This document shows, in pieces, positions 59,909 through 64,000 of a stretch of 64,000 nucleotides of DNA. The stretch is from the NCBI RefSeq assembly GCF_003966225.1, contig NZ_RXNU01000010.1, forward strand, positions 62,001-126,000, given 5' to 3'. A program made the translations under genes and the position numbers. Positions within the stretch are counted from its first letter, which is position 1. Every line of letters begins with the position of its first letter. Source of the stretch: Shewanella canadensis. Lineage in GTDB: Bacteria; Pseudomonadota; Gammaproteobacteria; Enterobacterales; Shewanellaceae. A model generated the notes under the pieces. It worked only from the letters and a program-made list of their open reading frames with translations. It was not told the origin of the DNA and made no database searches.

Positions 59909-62900
59909 TTAATCTAACGCCTCAAGTTCTTTGCTCACTCGTGTTGATCCCTTCTCTTTCGGACCCTGATATAACCACCGATATAAGGTCGGTAGCACCA
60001 ACAGGGTCAGGGCTGTTGAGCTAAACAGGCCGCCGATGATCACTACCGCCAATGGCTGTTGGATCTCACTTCCCACTCCGGTCGAGATAAGAATTGGAAT
60101 AAGGCCGAGCGCCGAGGTCAATGCCGTCATCAATACCGGGCGCAGGCGTCCTACCGTTCCCTCATAAACAGACTCATAGAGGCTCTCTCCACTGTCATCC
60201 GCTCCCGACACATCATTTAATGCCGACTGTCGACGCTGATTGATCGAGTCCACCAGCACCACACCATTCAATACGGCGACACCAAACAGGGTGATAAAAC
60301 CGATTGAGCTTGGCACCGACAGGTAGGTACCACTGATAAACAGCGCCACTACACCACCAATCAAGGCTAAAGGCACATTGGCCATGATCAGACCGACCTG
60401 CTTAATAGAACCAAACGAGAAGTAGAGTAACAGAGCGATTAAGCCAATTGAGATAGGCACAACCAACATCAATTTTTGCTGAGCACGCTGTTGATTCTCA
60501 TATTGACCACCCACCACAACGGTATAGCCCGCAGGCAGGTTAGCCTCTGGAATAATGGCATAGATATCGTTAACCACAGAGCCCATATCGCGACCCGATA
60601 CGTTCGCCTGAACCACAACACGACGTTGAACATCGTCACGTCTGATATTCGGTGGTGCCATCTCAACTTCAACACTGGCCACCTCGCCTAAACGCACGGT
60701 TGCACCGTTAACGCCACTGAGGATCAGATCTCTGAGCGCATCGGGCGCATTTCGATACTCTTCGGCTAGACGCACGTTGATGTCATATCTGGCATTACCA
60801 TCTATCACCTGACCGGCACTTACACCGCCGATCCCCTGGCTAACCAGGCTCATCACGGTATCGACACTGATTCCGTAGCGGGCAAGTAGATCGCGCTTTG
60901 GACGAACCACTAACTGAGCTTCACCACTCACCTGCTCCAGTGATACATCTACGGCGCCCGGGATGCTTGATACTAACTCGGTTAGCCTCTCACCACTTTG
61001 TGACAATACATCCAGATCAGGCCCGAAGATCTTAATCGCCAGCTGCGCCTTTACGCCGGATAACAGTTCATCCACTCGCGTCGCGATAGGTTGAGAGAAG
61101 GTAAACAGAAGACCCGGATAGACACTGAGTTTGGCTTCCATCAGCTTCTGCAGTTCAACCCGACTCGATGCTGACTGCCACTGCTCGACAGGCTTGAGAC
61201 CAATATAGATCTCGATATTATTCACAGGCTCAGGATCGCCCCCAAGCTCTGCCGCACCGATTCGACTCAGCGCATACTCGACCTCAGGGAACTCCAGCAA
61301 CATCTTTTCCAGCTTAGGTGCCACATCGAGGGAGGTTCCCAGACTGGCAGTCGGTGCCAGTGTCACCCTCAGGTTAATCGTGCCCTCTTCGAGCTCGGGA
61401 ACAAACTCGGTACCCAATTGAGGCAGCAGCGACATACTCAGCACGAATAGAGTGAATGCGGTGATCACCACAGTCTTAGGCCTTGCCATGGTTACTGTTA
61501 GCAGGCGGCGATATCCGCTTTCGATAGGCTTTAATACCGCACTCTCTCTGAGTGTGATACCACGCTTAAAGAGGAAAACGGCTAAGGCTGGTACTGCAAC
61601 TAAGGCTACGACTAAGGCCGAAAGCATGGCTAAGATAATACTCACCGCCATAGGCTGGAACAACTTACCTTCGACCCCTTCCAATGCAAACAATGGCGCA
61701 AATACCACGATGATAATCGCCGTAGCAAAGAAGATAGGACTACAGACCTCTTTAGCCGCCAACATGACTCGCATAGCGATACCGTGATGATCTTCATCTA
61801 CATGATGAGGATCGGCCTCACCGTCGGCGCGATCACGCGCAGCGCCTAAGTGACGTCTATCGGGCTGGGTCAGATGCTTAAAGATATTCTCAACCATCAC
61901 CACCGAGCCATCGACCAACATACCGATGGCAACCGCCAAACCGCCGAGCGACATCAAGTTAGCCGACATGCCGAAATAGGACATCACCATCAAGGCTAAG
62001 CAGATAGATACCGGTATAGAAAGCAGCACTAGCATGGTGGCACGGATGTTCACCAAAAACAGCGCCAGGATAACCACAATAAACACGAAGGCCATCAAGA
62101 GCGCGTCGCGTACTGTTGTTACCGCCTGTTCAACCAGATCGGCTTGATCATAGAAGACCTCAAAGGTCACGCCATCGGGTAGTGCTTGTTCAACTAACGC
62201 GGTTCTGGCATTAATATCATCGATAGTCGCCTTAGTGTTTGCCCCCATTCGCTTCAGGATCACCCCCGCAACCACTTCGCCAAGTACCTGTGGCGTACCG
62301 GCTTCATCCCGGCGCGTCATGGTCACGGCGCCTACTCTTATCTCACTGCCGTAATCGACCTTAGCGATATCACCAACACGAATAGGGGTGCCCGCAAATT
62401 CGGTTAACGGGATCTGGGCGATCGCCTTTAGTCCCTTATCACCGGAAGGTAGCAGGCCATAGCCACGAACAACCAACTGCTCTTGCCCTTGGTCCATAAA
62501 CCAACCACCGGCATTACGGTTATTACTTTCCAGTGCCGTGGTAACCTGCTCCATAGACAAGCCATAGCTCAGTAACTTATTCGGATCGATCTGCACCTGA
62601 TACTGACGCACGTCACCACCAAATGAGAGTACATCTGTCACTCCGCCCACAGGCATCATGATGAGCTTAACCAGATAATCATTCAGGCTACGAAGCTCGG
62701 CGGCATCAATACCTGAATCTGGTGCGGCTCGCAGGATATACTGAAATATCTGGCCTAGTCCGGAGGTATTGGGGCCAATTTCAGGCACACCGATACCATC
62801 GGGGATCATCTCTCTCGCCGCTTGCAACTGCTCAAACACCTGCTGACGAGCGAAGTAGATATCGGTCCCTTCGGCGAACACTACGGTCACCAGAGAAAGG

Positions 62901-63166
62901 CCCGTACGGGAAAGCGAACGCACCTCAGTTACTGCCGGCAGCGCGTACATGGCCGATTCGACCGGATAACTGATCAGTTTTTCAACTTCTTCGGCCGCCA
63001 GGCCTTCGGCTTCGGTATTGACCGTAACCTGCACATTGGTCACATCTGGAAAGGCATCCAGATTTAATTTAGGTAACATGGCCACACTGGCGATCGCAAC
63101 CGCGATCAATGCCAACACCACCAACAATCGGTTACGGATCGCAACCTCAATAAGTCTCTGTAACAT
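59909..63166 (-). CDS. Heavy-metal efflux RND transporter (CzcA/CusA family)
   Basis: A 1085-residue inner-membrane pump with two six-helix blocks and large periplasmic loops. The HME-type helix 4 reads 'GGLAVAIGMLVDGSVVMVENI': the central Asp and the Glu are kept, but the first Asp of the CzcA-type 'IDFG' is Ala, as in CusA-type pumps. The cytoplasmic loop after helix 4 contains a His/Asp-rich insert (ADGEADPHHVDEDHHG, near 450-462). It exports metal ions with the adaptor encoded 48 bases upstream. AGAGG precedes the ATG. Confidence 0.94.
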   Translation of the reverse strand: MLQRLIEVAIRNRLLVVLALIAVAIASVAMLPKLNLDAFPDVTNVQVTVNTEAEGLAAEEVEKLISYPVESAMYALPAVTEVRSLSRTGLSLVTVVFAEGTDIYFARQQVFEQLQAAREMIPDGIGVPEIGPNTSGLGQIFQYILRAAPDSGIDAAELRSLNDYLVKLIMMPVGGVTDVLSFGGDVRQYQVQIDPNKLLSYGLSMEQVTTALESNNRNAGGWFMDQGQEQLVVRGYGLLPSGDKGLKAIAQIPLTEFAGTPIRVGDIAKVDYGSEIRVGAVTMTRRDEAGTPQVLGEVVAGVILKRMGANTKATIDDINARTALVEQALPDGVTFEVFYDQADLVEQAVTTVRDALLMAFVFIVVILALFLVNIRATMLVLLSIPVSICLALMVMSYFGMSANLMSLGGLAVAIGMLVDGSVVMVENIFKHLTQPDRRHLGAARDRADGEADPHHVDEDHHGIAMRVMLAAKEVCSPIFFATAIIIVVFAPLFALEGVEGKLFQPMAVSIILAMLSALVVALVAVPALAVFLFKRGITLRESAVLKPIESGYRRLLTVTMARPKTVVITAFTLFVLSMSLLPQLGTEFVPELEEGTINLRVTLAPTASLGTSLDVAPKLEKMLLEFPEVEYALSRIGAAELGGDPEPVNNIEIYIGLKPVEQWQSASSRVELQKLMEAKLSVYPGLLFTFSQPIATRVDELLSGVKAQLAIKIFGPDLDVLSQSGERLTELVSSIPGAVDVSLEQVSGEAQLVVRPKRDLLARYGISVDTVMSLVSQGIGGVSAGQVIDGNARYDINVRLAEEYRNAPDALRDLILSGVNGATVRLGEVASVEVEMAPPNIRRDDVQRRVVVQANVSGRDMGSVVNDIYAIIPEANLPAGYTVVVGGQYENQQRAQQKLMLVVPISIGLIALLLYFSFGSIKQVGLIMANVPLALIGGVVALFISGTYLSVPSSIGFITLFGVAVLNGVVLVDSINQRRQSALNDVSGADDSGESLYESVYEGTVGRLRPVLMTALTSALGLIPILISTGVGSEIQQPLAVVIIGGLFSSTALTLLVLPTLYRWLYQGPKEKGSTRVSKELEALD

Positions 63167-63214
63167 ACGAGAACCTCTTTTCTTACTCGCTCTCGGAGCG
63201 AGCCTTAGTGGTAA

Positions 63215-64000
63215 TTAGTGGTTATGGATATCGAAGCCTGATTTGGCTTGCTCTGAGGCCAGAAAGAATGCCCCGGATACCACAACATTACTGCCCGCAG
63301 CCAGACCACGAACTAAGTTCATGCCGCGCTGACGTTGAACCACTTCCACTTCGACGGCCTCGAAGCCATCCTCATCTTGAATAAACACCTGCCAATCACC
63401 ATCGCCACCACGCGTCAGTGCCGCATCGGGAAGAATGACGCCCCCTTGCACTGCATTCGGAAGATATAACTCAGCAAATTGACCCGCATGAATGACGTGG
63501 CCGGGATTTTCAAGACTCACTAGGATCTGCTCGGTGCGAGTCACACTATCGAGTTCATGAGAACGACCGATGATCTTAGCCTCTAAGGTTTTATCCCCGA
63601 CCCGAACCAGCGCCTTACTGCCGACACTCACGTTCTCAGACTGCTTTGGCGTGACCTGAGCTTCGACCCATAGGTGTGATTCATCGGTTATCTGCATCAG
63701 AGCCGTCCCCGCAGCAATGACCTGACCCAACATGGCAAGATCTTGCTGCACGCGCCCATTGATAGGCGCAAGCAGTTGATAGCTACCGATAGTCTCAGGA
63801 TTAGACTCTAACGCGCCGATCTGAGAGCTGGTCATCTTCATCGCTTCAAGGGTTGCACGCTTAAGTTCTGCATCGACCTGCGCCTGAAGACGGCGGCTCG
63901 CACTGACTGCGCTCTTACTCATACGCTTAACACGACTCCATTCGGCCGCGGCATTGATGTATTCGGCCTGCGCCTGAGCAACAGCAACGCCGCCTAAGGT
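63215..64000 (-). CDS. RND efflux periplasmic adaptor subunit, 5'-truncated by the window edge
   Basis: The frame runs open to the right edge (first visible codon at 64000), adding about 26 residues ('TLGGVAVAQAQAEYINAAAE') to the ATG-started 235. It therefore begins outside the window. Visible are the coiled-coil hairpin, the lipoyl-like half ('LLAPINGRVQQDLAMLGQVI'), the beta-barrel ('LWVEAQVTPKQSENVSVGSK') and the membrane-proximal domain ('GMNLVRGLAAGSNVVVSGAFFL'). As a CzcB/CusB-type fusion protein it links the downstream pump to an outer-membrane channel, probably encoded further upstream. Confidence 0.92.
   Translation of the reverse strand, partial: TLGGVAVAQAQAEYINAAAEWSRVKRMSKSAVSASRRLQAQVDAELKRATLEAMKMTSSQIGALESNPETIGSYQLLAPINGRVQQDLAMLGQVIAAGTALMQITDESHLWVEAQVTPKQSENVSVGSKALVRVGDKTLEAKIIGRSHELDSVTRTEQILVSLENPGHVIHAGQFAELYLPNAVQGGVILPDAALTRGGDGDWQVFIQDEDGFEAVEVEVVQRQRGMNLVRGLAAGSNVVVSGAFFLASEQAKSGFDIHNH

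Overview
The window reads as a chromosomal segment of a Shewanella-like marine gammaproteobacterium. The main reasons are an octaheme tetrathionate reductase (otr) behind a monoheme cytochrome c and a DUF3373 barrel protein, a psrABC polysulfide/thiosulfate reductase operon, a second octaheme c-type lipoprotein, a nearly enterobacterial MetJ, and many genus-style interspersed repeats. I see no rRNA, tRNA, CRISPR array, complete insertion sequence or prophage. Both ends are cut inside genes: a MarR-type regulator on the left and an RND efflux adaptor on the right.

Layout. 1-5.6 kb: accessory region with a truncated MarR gene, small membrane and lipoproteins, a Sel1-repeat protein, a PIG-L deacetylase lipoprotein, an RcsF-like lipoprotein, and three gene remnants (FAD oxidoreductase tail, broken lipoprotein with an in-frame TGA, broken dienelactone-hydrolase-like gene). 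5.8-11.5 kb: the methionine region, metF, metBL and divergent metJ, with tandem MetJ boxes at metF and in the metB/metJ gap, and a repeat block between metF and metL. 11.5-13.8 kb: a TauE-type exporter and a TraF-type outer-membrane protein. 14.2-18.1 kb: psrABC, divergent from an operon-like cassette (18.4-21.6 kb) of a COG1964-type radical SAM enzyme, a DUF547 protein and a methyltransferase. 21.7-24.9 kb: a nitric-oxide operon norV-norW-yeaR with a sigma-54 promoter and three NorR-type sites but no adjacent norR. 25-28 kb: small genes and a LysR/SDR pair. 28.2-33.5 kb: cytochrome c, DUF3373 and otr behind an FNR-type box, then a MOT1-type molybdate transporter. 33.5-37.4 kb: repeat-rich, with small or unknown genes. 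37.4-42.2 kb: an Old Yellow Enzyme/LysR pair, a small hypothetical, and a second LysR/SDR pair. 42.4-46.7 kb: an octaheme lipoprotein cytochrome and a divergent TtrS/TtrR-type two-component system. 47-50 kb: a GAF-GGDEF protein and a RegB/RegA (PrrB/PrrA)-type redox system. 50-58.5 kb: mixed genes (ChaN-like, PhoD-like, RluA-type, Lon-N, patatin, YhcH, phosphatase-like, rhodanese). 58.6-64 kb: a CDF zinc-type exporter and a heavy-metal RND efflux system.

How the parts fit. Much of the middle serves anaerobic respiration of sulfur compounds: psrABC needs molybdenum (a MOT1-type importer lies 14 kb away), otr and the octaheme lipoprotein are respiratory cytochromes, TtrS/TtrR senses oxidised sulfur compounds, and PrrBA and an FNR-type box give redox control. 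norVW-yeaR handles nitric oxide met under the same low-oxygen conditions. The least explained unit is the radical SAM-DUF547-methyltransferase cassette. The best supported new regulatory prediction is the sigma-54/NorR architecture upstream of norV.
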